In this document: positions 26,180 to 39,400 of the stretch, piece after piece
How the letters are laid out: each line of letters starts with the position of its first letter
How positions within the stretch are numbered: the stretch's first letter is position 1
DNA from: Paulownia fortunei
Taxonomy: Eukaryota; Streptophyta; Magnoliopsida; Lamiales; Paulowniaceae
DNA: 64,000 nucleotides
Direction of reading: 5' to 3'
Assembly (NCBI GenBank): GCA_019321725.1
Contig: CM033119.1
Coordinates: 17,558,694 to 17,622,693 of the forward strand
Notes under the pieces: generated by a model
Seen by the model: the letters and a program-made list of their open reading frames with translations, nothing else
What the model was told of the DNA's origin: nothing
The model's database searches: none
Program-made: the position numbers and the translations under genes

Positions 26180-26580
26180 CATATACATACTTATAGGTTG
26201 TTTGTAAAAATTTATAAGTTTTTTAAAATATTTTATAAAATATTTGATAGTTTATAAGATTTTTTAAAGTGTTTGGTGAATTTTTTTAGATAAAAGAGTG
26301 CAAAGCTCCTAAAATAAGATGTTAAGATCTTATAAATTATTATTTTTTAAATGTAAGAAGATCCTAATTTATTTTGATTATAAGATTTTATTTTAACAAA
26401 CTCTTTTAATTTTTATAATTTTAATTATAAAATTATCATTACTAATATTTTAAAAGTTTTATAATCTTATTTTATTTAAATATTTTAATAACTTATTTTT
26501 AAAATAATATTTAATATTTTATAAGTTTCAGGAATATGTTATAAGATGTATAATCTTTTAAATAAGCTTTAAACTTTATC
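26180..26580. repeat. Degenerate MITE-like element, family 1 copy b
   Basis: TAGGTTGTTTGTAAAAATTT at the left and, reverse-complemented, AAGTTTAAAGCTTATTTAAA at the right give weak inverted ends. The sequence matches the reverse complement of 4700-5060 over words such as AAAGTGTTTGGTGAA and AAGATGTTAAGATCTTATAA. It has no counterpart in block copy 1, so it probably inserted after the duplication. Confidence 0.4.
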
Positions 26581-29500
26581 ACTTATAATAAAAGAAAAAC
26601 GAATTAACCTTCTATAAAAGTTACGGCTGCTAGATCTCCTAAAATCAAGGAAAGGCAAGGTGATATTTTCAATTAGAGAAAAAATTAAAATCATTATCTC
26701 ACTCAATCTTAAAATCTCATTTTAGTTCGATTTCCTTTTCAATATCAATTAAAGCAGTCAAACTCAATTATAATTTTAAATTTGATAAATAAAAAATTAA
26801 ACCAAACTTAAGCAATACTTTATCAAACTCAATTACAATTTCAAGTTTAATAAAAAATAAAAAGACTCGACTCGAGTAAACCAATTTTACATTTTACCTA
26901 TTCCTTTTCTTTTTTCTTTTTTACAAATCAAATCCTATTTAAATCTTAATCATGAATTTCAAAATCATAAATCCAAATGATATACGAAATTGTTATCGAT
27001 GCTATCTCCAAATCTTCAACTTGATCAAAATTTTGTTAAAATTTGAATTATAGTAAAAAAAAATTGTTAAAATTCTGTCCAAATTATTAAAAACTGTATA
27101 AAATTATATAATAATTAATATCGTGATATAATGATATAATTCTCACTACTCTAACAAAATCTAAAAACATTGCACACTTACGTACATACTTGAAACATGC
27201 CATTCTTAATAATATATATATATATATATTTTTAAACTGACAGATAATTTGTTTCCAAGTATTGTCATTGTCTGAACTGCCAATCCTCGTTTTCAGACAG
27301 AATCCGATTCCAAGATTAACAACACTGTGAAAAGATGATTGCATAGGATTCTGTACGCAATGTTTGCAGGATTCATAAACTCCATGTTACCCTTTGGGAT
27401 AAGCACAAGAAATTAGCCACAACCAATAGGTGATTCTCAATTGTGTTTTTTCAATATTTTAATTAGTTGTTTTAATTTGACCATATAAATTATAACTTAT
27501 CAAAATTAAAATCTTGTAAATTCTATGAAATTTAAATTATCTATAAACTCTAGAAATATTTTATAGAATATAAAATCTTGTAACGTAATTGAAATAAGTT
27601 ACGTCAAACAATTTTTTTTTTTAAATAACAAGTTAAGGGGCTTGCATTAATTAGTTGATTTTGCTTTTTAGATGAATAGTAAATTTAAGATTATCATTTC
27701 GATTTGACATATAAAATTTTGAGTTCAATTTAACTTGCTAAGAAATTTTAAATTAGAATTAAAATTTTTTAGTTGTGTTTCATCATTATTTTAATTGAGA
27801 TGATAATTTAAAAAAAATATCAATTTTAAAAAAAATGAATCTTATTTTGGAACATTTTAAAATGAAAATGGAAGTAATAATAAAATGGGGACAGATGGGG
27901 TATATAATAAATTTAAAACTAAGAAACATATGCTGAATGGAGTACATAAAAATCGTACTACTTGAAGTCCTCTGGTGTTCTGATTAATTAAATTTTTTTG
28001 GAATTAGATTCATTTTAACAATCAAGTTAATCTTAAACAATATATTCATCCTAATTAGTTAAATATGGATGAAAAAAACTTGATATTTATATTATGATTT
28101 TGTGTTAAAAGTTAAAGTAAAAAAATCGATAAAAAGTATGGAAGTGGTTAATATACGAATTTATAAACGAACAGGTAAAATACAAATATAAAAAAATTAT
28201 TTGAAAATAAAAATACGACTTATTGTGATAATATTTTTATATAAATTGTATTTTTACTTAACTTTAAACTAAGCAAAAATTATTTTATAAGTATTGTTAT
28301 ATTATTTAATTTTTAATTATGACATAATTTAAAGACAACTATTTAATAATAAATAGTATATTCATAAATTATTAAAAAAATTATTTTTTATTTATATGAT
28401 ATTCTACTAATACTTGCAAATAATTTTTGAATAATTTTTAGATTATATTTAAATATTATAAATATTTATTAAAATAAAATATTATTCATTAAATATTATA
28501 TAAATAAATATAATATACGTTTCATTTCAGCAAACAATCCAGCTACAAGATCTTCTATAAAATCTTCTATAAAAGTTGCACCTACAAGATCTCCAAAAAT
28601 CAAGGAAAGATAAAGAGATATTTTTCATTAGATAAAAGAATAAAAATCATTTTCTCCATCACAAGATACCTTGCTATTTTGCTTTTTGATAATATTTTTT
28701 TATTTGAAGCTCTAGATAAGATTGAAAATGACCCTAGTCATTCTATATTTGATTGGGGAGTCAATTTTAAGATCTCGTTTGATTTCAGCCATTAAGTTAG
28801 AAAGCTTTTCAATATCGATTAAAGTGTAATTTCATCAAATTTAATTATAATATTAAATTTAATAAAAAAATATTAAATTAAATTTAAATAATATTTTATT
28901 TGACTCCACTCGAGTCAGTCAATTTTACACTTTTACATATCCCTTTTCTTTCTTTTTTAGAAATAAAATCCTATGAGATCTTATTCCCATACTATAAAAT
29001 TTGAAACCACAAATGTATATGATATACGAGATTGTCAAGGACACGGTCTCCAAATTTTCAGTTTGATCAAAATTTTGTTAAAATTTGAATTATAATGAAA
29101 AAAAAAATGCACAATTAATTATTAATAATTATATATTAAATCATGATATAATTATATAATTATCACTGCTCTAAAAAAAATCTAAAAACGCTGCACATTT
29201 AGGTACAATCTTGAAACATAATGAGCTTAATAAAATATTTTTGCTTTTTTTAAAAAAAAAAAACAGACAGACAATTCGTCCAAGTTCCAAAATCCAAACC
29301 ACTCTTGTGAATGATAAAACCAAAATCGTTTTCAGAAATCCCATGTTACCATTTGGGATAAGCACAAGAAATTAGCCACAAACAATAGAATATATATATA
29401 GGATTTAAAAGTAAGGTGATTCCCAGTTGTTTTTATCAAGATCTTGATTAGTTCTTTTAATTTGACCCTATAAATTATAACATTATCAAAATTAAAATCT

Positions 29501-30413
29501 TGTAAATTAATTTAAACTATCTAATCAAATATGAGATATGATATTTTATAAAATCAAGAAATGTCTTAACGGATGTATAATGGTTAGTTGATTTTGCTTT
29601 TTAGATGAACAAAAATTTAGTTGCGCAGAATCATGAAGACTATATAGGATCATACGTGCGGAGCGTCCTCACACTCATTTCGATTTGATATATGATCTCG
29701 TTCTAAAATTTTAAGTTCAATTTAATTTGGTACGAAATTTTATAATAAAATTAGAAATTTTATATTTTTTGTTATATCCTTGAAAGTAGTGTTTGAGAAA
29801 TAATTGTGTCCCATCATTACGTTAATTGGGATGATAATTTTGAAAAAAAAAATATTAAAAATAAAATTTTATTTTAAAATATTTTAAAATAAAAATAAAA
29901 GTTATAAATTAGGGAGAGATGGAGCATACAACAAATTTAAAACTAAGAAATGGATGCCAAATGGAGTACATAAAAATCAAATTACTTTAAGTCTCTTGTG
30001 TTCTGAGTAGTTAAAATTATTTCGAATTCGACTCATTTAACAATTAATATAAACTTAAATAATATATTTAACTCGATTGAATTAATATTCGTGTCTACAC
30101 TTAGGAAAAAAATAAAATAGTACATAACGAGGTAAAAGTTGATACAAGAAACATATAAACCATTTCTTTTACAAATTTAGCAATTAACATAATTGAGAAA
30201 TATCTCTTAATAGAGATTAGCATCATGGAGAACATTTGCTTTAATGGACCCAATTGAAGTACACAAGATGTTCCTTCCTTTCCCTTCGAAATCCTAATCC
30301 ACTTCCCTTAATAAATTATTAAATTACTTAAGCCCTAATTCACATTTTTAGACTACTTTAATTGATTCTTATTCCACAAGAAAATTAAGGTTGGCAACAA
30401 ATTCAAAAAACAG

Positions 30414-30420
30414 TATAAAT
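30414..30420 (+). promoter_or_regulatory. Probable TATA box of the EF-hand gene
   Basis: TATAAAT lies 66-72 bases upstream of the ATG at 30486 and is kept at the same distance in the dead copy (24325-24331). The distance would give a 5' leader of roughly 35-40 bases. Confidence 0.55.
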
Positions 30421-30485
30421 TAAGGTTATTGTCTCCCCCATCCTCACAACAAAGAAAACAACAATTCATACACAAGCGATTAGAA

Positions 30486-30782
30486 ATGAGGATCGTGAAC
30501 AACTATTACCGTACACCTTGTGATGGGAATGTTGAAATGTCTGTCGAAGAATTCAAGAAATGGTTGATGAAATTCGATGCCAATGGAGATGGTCGGATAT
30601 CTGTGAAGGAGCTTCGGGAGGCCATCCGAGCCAACGGAGGTTGGTTCTCCAAGTGGAAGGCTAAGCGCGGCATGAAGATTGCTGACAAGAATCTCAATGG
30701 AGTCATCGACGACTATGAAATTAGTAATCTTGTGGAGTTTGCACAAAAATATTTAGGTCGAAAAATAATTTCCACCTACTAA
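30486..30782 (+). CDS. Small two-EF-hand calcium-binding protein (calmodulin-like)
   Basis: A single-exon gene of 98 residues. The frame is open 19 codons further upstream, but only from a TTG; the ATG at 30486 matches the start of the paralogue at 24398 and is preceded by a TATA-like element. Two calcium loops are visible: DANGDGRISVKE (residues 31-42) and DKNLNGVIDDYE (67-78), both with the expected acidic residues at positions 1 and 12 and Gly at position 6. Between them lies ELREAIRANGGWFSKWKAKR, and the end is FAQKYLGRKIISTY, a tail common in this small plant EF-hand family. Such proteins are thought to act as calcium sensors or buffers in the cytosol; partners cannot be told from sequence. 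It closes duplicated block copy 2. Two broken relatives lie at 24398 and 35184. Confidence 0.85.
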   Translation: MRIVNNYYRTPCDGNVEMSVEEFKKWLMKFDANGDGRISVKELREAIRANGGWFSKWKAKRGMKIADKNLNGVIDDYEISNLVEFAQKYLGRKIISTY

Positions 30783-32502
30783 TATTTAGTATTTTGACAC
30801 GTCTAAATAAATCTTGTACCTTGACTACATAAGTATGTGTGTGTGGTATATACGTATATATGCATGTACGCTCATATTGTACGTAGAAATAAAAAGCATA
30901 TAACACATTTAAAAGTTTGCGTAAATATATATATATATATATATATATATAACACCTTTTCCAAGTTTGAGCTAGAATTTTTCCTTAATCAAGTCATGCC
31001 TCAAATATACTATGGTTTTCTTCTATTATGTGAATATTTATGAATGAAGTTGGTTTGGTTGGTTGATCTAAGTTATTTAATTTATTCCATTTGGTTAGTT
31101 GATTTTAGTTATATTGCATGAATATTTAATTTGTTGTTCTTAGTTTAATGGATATATATCTTTTAATTGTGATTCTTTAGCATTAGTTTCTCACTCCAAA
31201 AGGATAAAAAAATAAAAAAAGTTTATAATTGGTTGAAAGTATGTAGTTTAAGGATTTTAGCAAACTCCCAAGTAATTGCTATACAAGTGTAACTTTGTTG
31301 TGAAAAGAACATTAATCATCATCTTTACCGGCTTGAATCCTTTGTACTCAGGATGTAGTTCATCTTTCAAACCCGAACCCGCTAAAAGTCAAGTAAGAAG
31401 TCCACTGCAACTATTCTTGTGGATTATTCAAGGATTGAAGTCGATTTACCTTATAAAAAAAATATTAATGAACTTTTATGAAATGATTTCACTCGTTTGA
31501 AAGATTCTATACATTTGTCCTTTTATAACCTCATTTTTGGGATCGGGGATAAAGGAGAAGTGATAGTGTCGGTAAAATCACAAGTCCTAATCATAGCACA
31601 TTCGAGTGTTTGCTCGTAGTTTAGGTCGTGTATCAGATCATATAATGGGTATACTAATTAGAGAGATTACCATAAGATATTCAATAGTTCTTTGTACATC
31701 AATGCTGTTGTGTTTATCTATCATGACAAGAATCCAACTAAAGTTGATAAAATACTTCAATTAGTATTTCATGCATAAAATTTATGAAACAAATCTTATT
31801 ACCGAAATGATTTGTTTTGTGTTATTGGAAATTCCGAAAAATGTCTTATCTCTAATGTTAATACTATGTGCAGTGCCAACAACGTGAACATTAAATTAAA
31901 AAAATATTCTCAATCAAGTTAATTAAACAATTTTAACACAATTTATAGCCCTCCACCATATTTATTTTTGTGGTTTTACAAGTCACTACTTACAATTACA
32001 ATAAACTATTTTTTTTTTTCGAAAAGGGTTCGTTAGATGCCCATTTATCCCATTTATTTTCTTTTTAGACATCTCAAAATAAGATTCGATTTACTAAATA
32101 AAAATATTTTTTTTCAAAATATCTCTTATTTTGAGATAGTGACGTGAAATAAGTACTTTCATTTTTAACCCTAACCTAAAATTCTACGGCCCAATCAAAT
32201 GGGGTATATAATTTCGGGATAGAAGGATTACAATTTCGTGCATTGTTTTAATATGATTTTTTTTGTTTGTTTTCACTTAAATCAAAGGTCAAAACACAAC
32301 CTTGAGCTTAATAGGTTATATATTCAACAATTAATTGCCTCATGAGAATGTTTCATATAGCATCTTTTATTCTTTTATTTTTATTTTTATTTTTATTTTT
32401 TATAGATGTTTCATAGCAAGTATCAAACTAAACATTCTTCTTCAAACACCAAAACCATGGCTACTATTGTGGAGCAATATTCTAAACATTAAGGTAAGAC
32501 GC

Positions 32503-32678
32503 AATCTATGTAAACTACAAACTTAATTCAAATTTGAACCATAACAAGTTGTACCAGAAAGAAAACATTATAACAAGTTACCCACAACACAATCTATGTA
32601 AACTACAAACTTAATTCAAATTTGAACCATAACAAGTTGTACCAGAAAGAAAACATTATAACAAGTTACCCACAACAC
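32503..32678 (+). repeat. Exact 88-bp tandem duplication
   Basis: Units 32503-32590 and 32591-32678 are identical base for base by eye, both running from AATCTATGTAAACTACAAAC to GTTACCCACAACAC. The second unit ends where the SINE-like element begins. Identity over 88 bases in otherwise diverged DNA points to a recent event or an assembly artefact. Confidence 0.9.
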
Positions 32679-33012
32679 AGCTTAACTGGTGGAACTATCA
32701 ACTTGAATTTGCTTTCAGCGGTAGAGTGGGGATTCGAATTCTAGTGAGAACATACGGCTGAATTTCAATATGAAGCAATTACTGTGCAGTCAGTGAGACC
32801 CTGCGACTGAAATTCAATATGATGCAATCACTATAGGTTGGATTTCTTGTGCACAGAAGTGTACAGTACTTGTTGGAAACTCGGGAGCCAGTTGAGGCAT
32901 AACCCGCAATTTACCCCCTCCTAAATGTTAGGGGCAGATATCTAGGAGATTTAGGATTAGTTTGGCGAAGGTGGGATGACCTGATCGTCATTTAAAAAAA
33001 AAAAAAAAAAAA
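32679..33012 (+). mobile_element. tRNA-derived SINE-like element, copy 3
   Basis: This is the best-preserved copy. AGCTTAACTGGTGGAA at its start resembles a pol III A box, GGGGATTCGAATTC at about 32727 resembles a B box, and it ends in about 19 A residues (32994-33012). Inner landmarks shared with the other copies include GAAGTGTACAGTACTTGT and CTCGGGAGCCAGTTGAGGCA. A target-site duplication is not clear. Confidence 0.75.
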
Positions 33013-34099
33013 CTATGATGACAAGTTGTTTCCTACTTGACCTTTATTTATGTATTAATCAACAACACCATAACCTCCAAGTCCAAGAAGATTAATAATT
33101 CCCAACTATATATATATATATATTGATGTTGCTCAATTTTGATGAATTGTATAATTAATAGTATTTAATCTCAAAATTGACTCAAAATAAGTCGAGAGAC
33201 CCCTAGTACTCATGATATGCTAATCGATGAACTTTTATTATAATTTTTTTGCTCGCAAGGAGAGAAATTCTAATTAGTATTTATATAAAAACGGAGAGAG
33301 AACAATAAATTCTATTTAGTATTTATTGAATTTACAAATATAACCAATAAATGTCAAGTATTTATTCTATAGATTATAGAATTTCAAACGAAGAAAAATA
33401 AGGCCCAAAACTCTATATATGACTCTCTCAATGTTTGTGAAGGATCCATGAGGCCCAATCTATAGAAATAGCCCAGCTTCGCAAGTCAAAAGACTCAATA
33501 CGAAGCCCATTTCATTGGATATATGAATTGACTTCTTGAGAACTCATATTGTTAATTTACTACATAAAAATGTGATATTCTTAGTTTTATTTCAATAAAA
33601 AGTTGTAATGATTTAAAAAACTACGGATCAAGACTAAGAATTTTAAATTCATAACAAAATACTTCAATTTAAACAAGTTTCCTACACATATAATGAAGAT
33701 TATCATGCTCAAATCAACTAAAAACCTACAAGACACAAGCAACCAACACACACAACGAGATTCAAATACGAAATATATGAAAAGAATTTTGTCAAAAAAT
33801 AAAAAATCAATCAAATAATTTCTTATTTTAAAAATAATCTAAAGATAGTTCAGTCCAAAAATAAAAAAAATTACCACTATTAGCACAAATTTAATGGTTA
33901 TTTAGATTTTATAGAATGAAAAGTTTGTGAAATGAGTTGATTTAAATAAAAATATTTTCATGATGTATTTTGAAAACATTTTTTTTTAGAAGGATTTTAG
34001 TAATTTTCCTTTTTTATTTGTTTTTTCAATATAAGTTTTATATATTAACAACATTCTTTCTTTCTCCCATGAACTATTAACATAGCGATTAAGAAAAAA

Positions 34100-34236
34100 G
34101 TTGAAAACCCGGGAGCCAGTTGAGATATATCTCGCGATTTATCCCCTCCAATGTGTTAGGGACAAGTGTTTTGGAAGTTCAGAATTAATCTGGCGAAATT
34201 GAGATATCTGGGTCATCACCAAAAATAAAAAAAAAA
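34100..34236 (+). mobile_element. tRNA-derived SINE-like element, copy 4, 5'-truncated
   Basis: Only the last 135 or so bases are present, starting at TTGAAAACCCGGGAGCCAGT and ending in an A-rich tail. They match copy 3 from about 32872 (TTGGAAACTCGGGAGCCAGT). Truncation at the 5' end with an intact A tail is typical of target-primed reverse transcription. Confidence 0.65.
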
Positions 34237-35183
34237 GTTGAAAACTTGGATTACCAAAATCAATGAAAGCATTTAAGAAGATAATAAAAACATACGAAAG
34301 GCGTTCAAGTGAGAACATGAGTCGTTAGATGTATACATAATGATGTCATCGAATAAAATGCTTGCATCATCATTGTCTAATCCAATGGGTGATAAACTTT
34401 GTCTATCAACATTTTCTTCCAACTCAAAAAAAAATAAAAAGAACATTTTCTTCCAACTCTAATCATAAAATACCTTCATATTTCATCATGAATTCAAGAG
34501 GCGGTCCTGATTGCAGCAACTTGCACACAGGCATAAAAATATTCAAAAATTTCTCTAGAAAAGAAAATACGCATACTGTCAAACAATTCTAATCGAAGTA
34601 CATAAGTTGTCATTCGATTATACGATGTTGGTATATATAATTTCATCAAAGACTAGCAAAAAGTGTTATCCAAACAACTATTACTGTACTACTGCATATT
34701 TGCTTTCGATGGAATTTATATACTTGACATTCTTACAGAAAGACACTACAATATTGTTTCCAGATTTTTTAGGTCTAAACATACCTATTCATTCACAGTT
34801 AATTCAGAAAGGCTTTCATGACTACTATCGATGGGACAAAACTTGAACCCTAGTGAAAGACGAGCATCGATGGAACTTTTTCAAAAAAAAAAAATCTAAT
34901 TATAGTACACTAGTCACTCTTCAAAAGACAAGTAACAATTAACATACTACCATTCTTGTTCTGTACTACTCTTTTTTGCCCTATAGATTCTCAAGAACTA
35001 CTCTAACTATGCTCCGATTCCAAAAGAAAGTTACACGAATTCCACAACTGGACGACATGACAAAGTTACATGAATTCCATTACATGACAATAGTATTCCA
35101 AAGAGAAAGAAACTAATAAATATGAAGGCATTATCAATATCCTCTACCGTCATCTGCATCTCTAAGAACTAACTCTAAAAAGA

Positions 35184-35473
35184 ATGGCGCTTAAGAATAA
35201 TTTTTCTTGTTACATACCTGGTAGTGATGGCAAACTTGAAATGTCTAGGAAAGAGTTCAGGAAGTGGTTGAAGAAATTTGATGCTGACAAAGATGGCCAT
35301 ATAAGCATGGAGGAGCTTAGGAGGCCATTCGTGCTACAGGAGGGCGGTTCTCCAAGTGGAAAAGCAAGTGTGCTGTAAAGTCAGCCTATACAAACTTCAA
35401 TGGAGTCGCTGATCAGAATGAAGCTTTAAGCCCTTACCATAGCATATATAAAGCTTCTGTAAATGGAAAATAA
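35184..35473 (+). pseudogene. EF-hand calcium-binding protein, third copy, frameshifted
   Basis: It starts with an ATG at 35184 and reads in frame through a sound first loop, DADKDGHISMEE, to ELR. Relative to the gene at 30486, one base is then missing near 35322 (CTTAGGAGGCC against CTTCGGGAGGCC), and the frame ends at 35378 after 64 residues. In the shifted frame the familiar RFSKWKSK and NFNGV follow, but the second loop has lost its first acidic residue and the C-terminal tail no longer matches. It differs from the other two copies at its N-terminus and lacks their flanking landmarks, so it is an older relative. It is convergent with the PAH gene. A 64-residue product with one EF-hand cannot be excluded. 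Confidence 0.75.
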
Positions 35474-36405
35474 TCCAGTATCCGACTCTTTTGTGTGAAA
35501 TTAATAAATACCAAAGATAAGAAGACAAGAAAAATCAATTGCGAGTCATAAATTTGGATAAGGTAAAGATAAAAGTGTGCTAGTGCTGTAGATAATGAAT
35601 TAATTAGAAGAAACAAATTTGCACTTAAAACACTAATGAATCAATCTAGTAGAATCTCTACTCAACATTTACATGATAATGTGGGACTAATATATCAATA
35701 GACCATGTGTTCTACAATTTACAATTTACAAAATCTGATGTGAGAAATTTTATGGAAATATTCTCTCGTTTCATGACAACATTACGTATTACATTGTTCC
35801 AAGTACATCAGTCTCCCAGAATTGACAAAAGTTCGTAACAGCTAATTCAACTGCCCTTGCAACATAAATCCAAAATCCAGTCACTTGGGCAATATACCAA
35901 TCATTCCAGCATTCAACTGAGGTAATATGAAGCCAAATACAAGAAGAATATGGCTGCCTCTTGAGGCCAGCAGGGACAAAAATAACCTGCCCTGTTATGT
36001 GGTAAATTTTGTACAAGGCTACAAGCCATTCACCAAAAATTGAAATTCGATAGTAATCATGTTTGAGGATGAAGTTCTCTGTTCCACCACTGCCCTGGAC
36101 ATCACAAAAAAGAAGAAAAGCAAAATCTTGTAATTTAACTTAACAAATCATAGAGCCTCATTGTTTTATCTGGGGTGGCAGGAGATTTATTGCATAGATA
36201 GTTTGTCTCCAGTTCTCCATGAATGTTATTCATTTACTCATATAATCATCAAATCGCATTCATCAATAGTCCTTTATTTTCATCAGCAGAATTATTTTCC
36301 TGAAAGAGATAGATCAATAATTACCAAGCAGCAATTGGAAGTTACCTCAACACTCCAGTACCTGAAGATCCTGCCTGCCTGCCTCCACTTCAAATTACTC
36401 AACCT

Positions 36406-39400
36406 TCAAAGGTCAATAATAGGTGGGGGAAGTTTCCAGTAATTCCATGAATTAAAATCTTCCTGAAACCAAAACTGACCAGTTAAATATTGCCATGAAT
36501 AAGAAAGGATAAAATTTCAAGATTGGAAGAATATATTGGCGTAAATAAGGCTTCAACTGCGTTCTTTCTCATTGGTTACCCCCTCCCCAACAACTTGTAG
36601 TCTGAAGTTGAATCACATTAAGGACATTAAGAATGACAGAGAGAATGCAAGTTAGGAAACCGCAATAGACAGCATCTCACTTTTGAAGTTTTTAGGAGCA
36701 AAAGGATTGAAGGTGAAAAATGGAAGGAATACCTTCAGCGGAGAATGAACGACATTGGTGAAGCGCTAGCTATCATAATCTTTTTTTTTTTTCTTTTTTC
36801 AGAAAAGAAACATGAGAAAAAAAAGATAAATGATGTGTGAGGACAATATCGTACTTGGGTAATGTTTATAAATGTGACTGAATCTAATGTCCAATCAAAC
36901 TTAACAAGTAGCTAAGTAGCTAAACACCCTGAAAAAAATAGATCATTCAAATTTCGGAGAAACAAACCTCTTCAGAAGATGACATGGTGGGAAACATGCC
37001 ATGTACAAGGGCATGAAGAGACGAGTATGATTTGGTGTCAACACGGCGGTTTACAACAATCTCACCCTGTAGATATTCACAGAAAATTGAGAAAACATCC
37101 TCACCCTCGGGGAGCCCTTGTACAATCTGAAATAACATTTCTTACGTACCTTTGGGTTTATGATAAATATTTTTCCCCTTGGGATTCCAACCTTAAGATA
37201 GCTAAACTCATCAGTGTCTCTGTTTCCAAAACCAGCATAGAATGGATTTTTATCAGCAGGAAACAATGCCTTGATGTCCTGGAAAATTAAAGAGAAATCA
37301 GATTGTCTCCTCCTTCCAAGTGAAAGTAGATAAAAGATATATTCAGTACGACTTCCTTCATGCTCCTAAAGTTATGCAAATGCATTTTATCCCTCAGAGG
37401 CATACTCACACCCATTGACGATTGGAACATACTATTATTTCAGGGGCTAATTCTCATTTAAATTTTCCTACTACAGGTGGATGAAATATTAATCTTTTAC
37501 ATTAATTTGTAAAGCATGAATACTCAATGTTTCCATTTTTTATGTCAAACTTCCCTAGAGTAACTTTCTTTTATCATTTCTATTTATAAGCATCCTACTT
37601 ATTTCGGCTATGTGGGTTTTGTTTTCATATTTTACCTCGTTGAAATTCAAACAGTGCTGCTTGGAACAGTTCAAGTGCTCAGGAATAATTAGATTTATCA
37701 ATTCATACTCATCTATAAGATCTCTTAAAGAACTGGCTTCCTTTTTCCGGGGTTTCTGGGAGTTGATTATCAGGTGTTCTCTTAGATAAGCAGAACAATT
37801 ATCTTGCGAGTCTTGCACCCTCAAAAAAAAATAATAATAATAAATAAAGCAACATCTAAAGCTGGAAATTGAGCACCAAAATTGGTACTTACTGTAGTAA
37901 AGGAGTGGAAAGGAAAATATACATCATTTGGCAAGAATCTAAGTAAATTGAGATGGAAAAGAGAAAAATCAGGTAACAAACCTCCAAGCAAGCAATTTTG
38001 AATTCGTGAGGAGCTCTTCTAACAACTGCAAAAGCAAAGTGCAGAGAGATCCTTAATTAGTCTACATGAATAATATGAGAAAATTATCCATCCCATAAGA
38101 CATGTAAAACATGTAAAGCATATTTCATCTTGCCCAACACTCAAAACTGTAAATACTAGCAGTCAAGATTGTGAAAACCCCAGAGAGCTAACTAGAGTTT
38201 TACGATTAGGAAGGCTTGCTTTTTAAAATGGGCATAAACTGGAACTTCTTTCACTTACAGCTCAATTAAGGAGTAACCTCCGTAGTTCGTATGGAAATTA
38301 TTGGACCACAAGTCGTGGAATGAGTAAAATATGATTTTTTCCAGAAGAAAATGGGGTTTTAAAAAGTGAAATGGATCTCTAGTTACTTGGGTTTCAACTG
38401 AACCAACTATAACAGACCAATATAGGGGTTGATTAGCCTGATCTTGTCCCAGATCAAGCTTGACAGTGGCATAAAAGCCAAGACTAGGCAAGCTCACTTT
38501 GCTTGCCCTAGGCTCACACTTTTTTCTAGACATGCACAATTTTTTTTCCAGACATCCAGGAAAACACATCTACACCATTGAAGAGTTTGGTTGAGAAGTG
38601 CAAGGGGCAGATATGCATGAGAAATTTGGGTAATATTTTACAAGAAGTTATAAGTGTAATGAAGTTAGTCCAAGATTTGCCCGAGAATTAGCCTAGCTTC
38701 TCAATCCGAAACTGGGGCAAAAAACTGCACATGTGAGAAAGAGAAAATGGTGTCGACGAGATAATCACATCAAATTGAAGCTAGAAATTCTACTTGTTTT
38801 CCATTTTTTCAGAAAACAAAAGGCCAAGCTGAGAGAAAGTCTTTTTTGGGTAAAGAGAAGTCATGGATAACTATAATTAAACGTAGTGAAGTCCTTTCTG
38901 GGTAATAAGTCATGGATGGCTATGATTATGATAACCTACTATCTAAGGAAAGCTTTCTACCAAGGCATAATTAAAGATACTGCTCCAGATTCACAAAATA
39001 TAAATGCACCGGAAGAGAAGATATTTGTATGCAAATAAGTAACAGAACTTGTAGGTAATCACCTTCTCGAAATAGAGAAGGAAAGAGTCCATCGGGGGAG
39101 ATAACGACAGGTCCATCTGGTAAGGCCTTTCCATCCTGAAAGAATAAATTAACTTCATTAAAGGGCATGCACGTATGGGCAACACAAGCGAAATACATGA
39201 AGATATCATTAGGAAAATCTAATTTTTTTCATTTTGATTAAGCAAATTAAGATTTCTTCACTATTAATATGTTCACAATTATCACCAAAAGGAGTCATAG
39301 GTAAAACAAGACAGAGAACTAAAAAGTTACATTTTGATTAAGAAAATAGTAACTTTCTTCCTCTATATCTGAATACTAAAAAATACCTGTTTAATATTAA

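Larger units (their letters stand above)
25256..31005 (+). repeat. Tandem segmental duplication, copy 2 (with intact EF-hand gene)
   Basis: It repeats the landmarks of 20381-24940 in the same order and orientation. It also has its own inner duplication: landmarks TCTATAAAAGTT (26611 and 28566), AGATCTCC, ATAAGCACAAGAAATTAGCC (27399 and 29358) and ATTTAAAACTAAGAAA (27909 and 29936) each occur twice, about 1.95 kb apart. The first inner copy has no EF-hand reading frame after it; the second leads into the gene at 30486. The block ends near 31005 with CTTAATCAAGTCATG, as copy 1 does near 24930. Confidence 0.65.
31010..35180. other. Intergenic region with SINE copies, no gene seen
   Basis: No reading frame in this stretch resembles a known protein. 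It contains an exact 88-bp tandem duplication (32503-32678), a full SINE-like copy (32679-33012), a 5'-truncated SINE copy (34100-34236) and (TA)n tracts near 33107-33122. The stretch 33420-33560 (GAGGCCCAATCTATAG and GAAGCCCATTTCATTGG) looks like degraded transposon DNA. Confidence 0.5.

Noticed and set aside
30429..30485. Upstream extension of the EF-hand gene by 19 codons
   Set aside because: The extension begins with TTG, not ATG, and the paralogue at 24398 supports the ATG at 30486.
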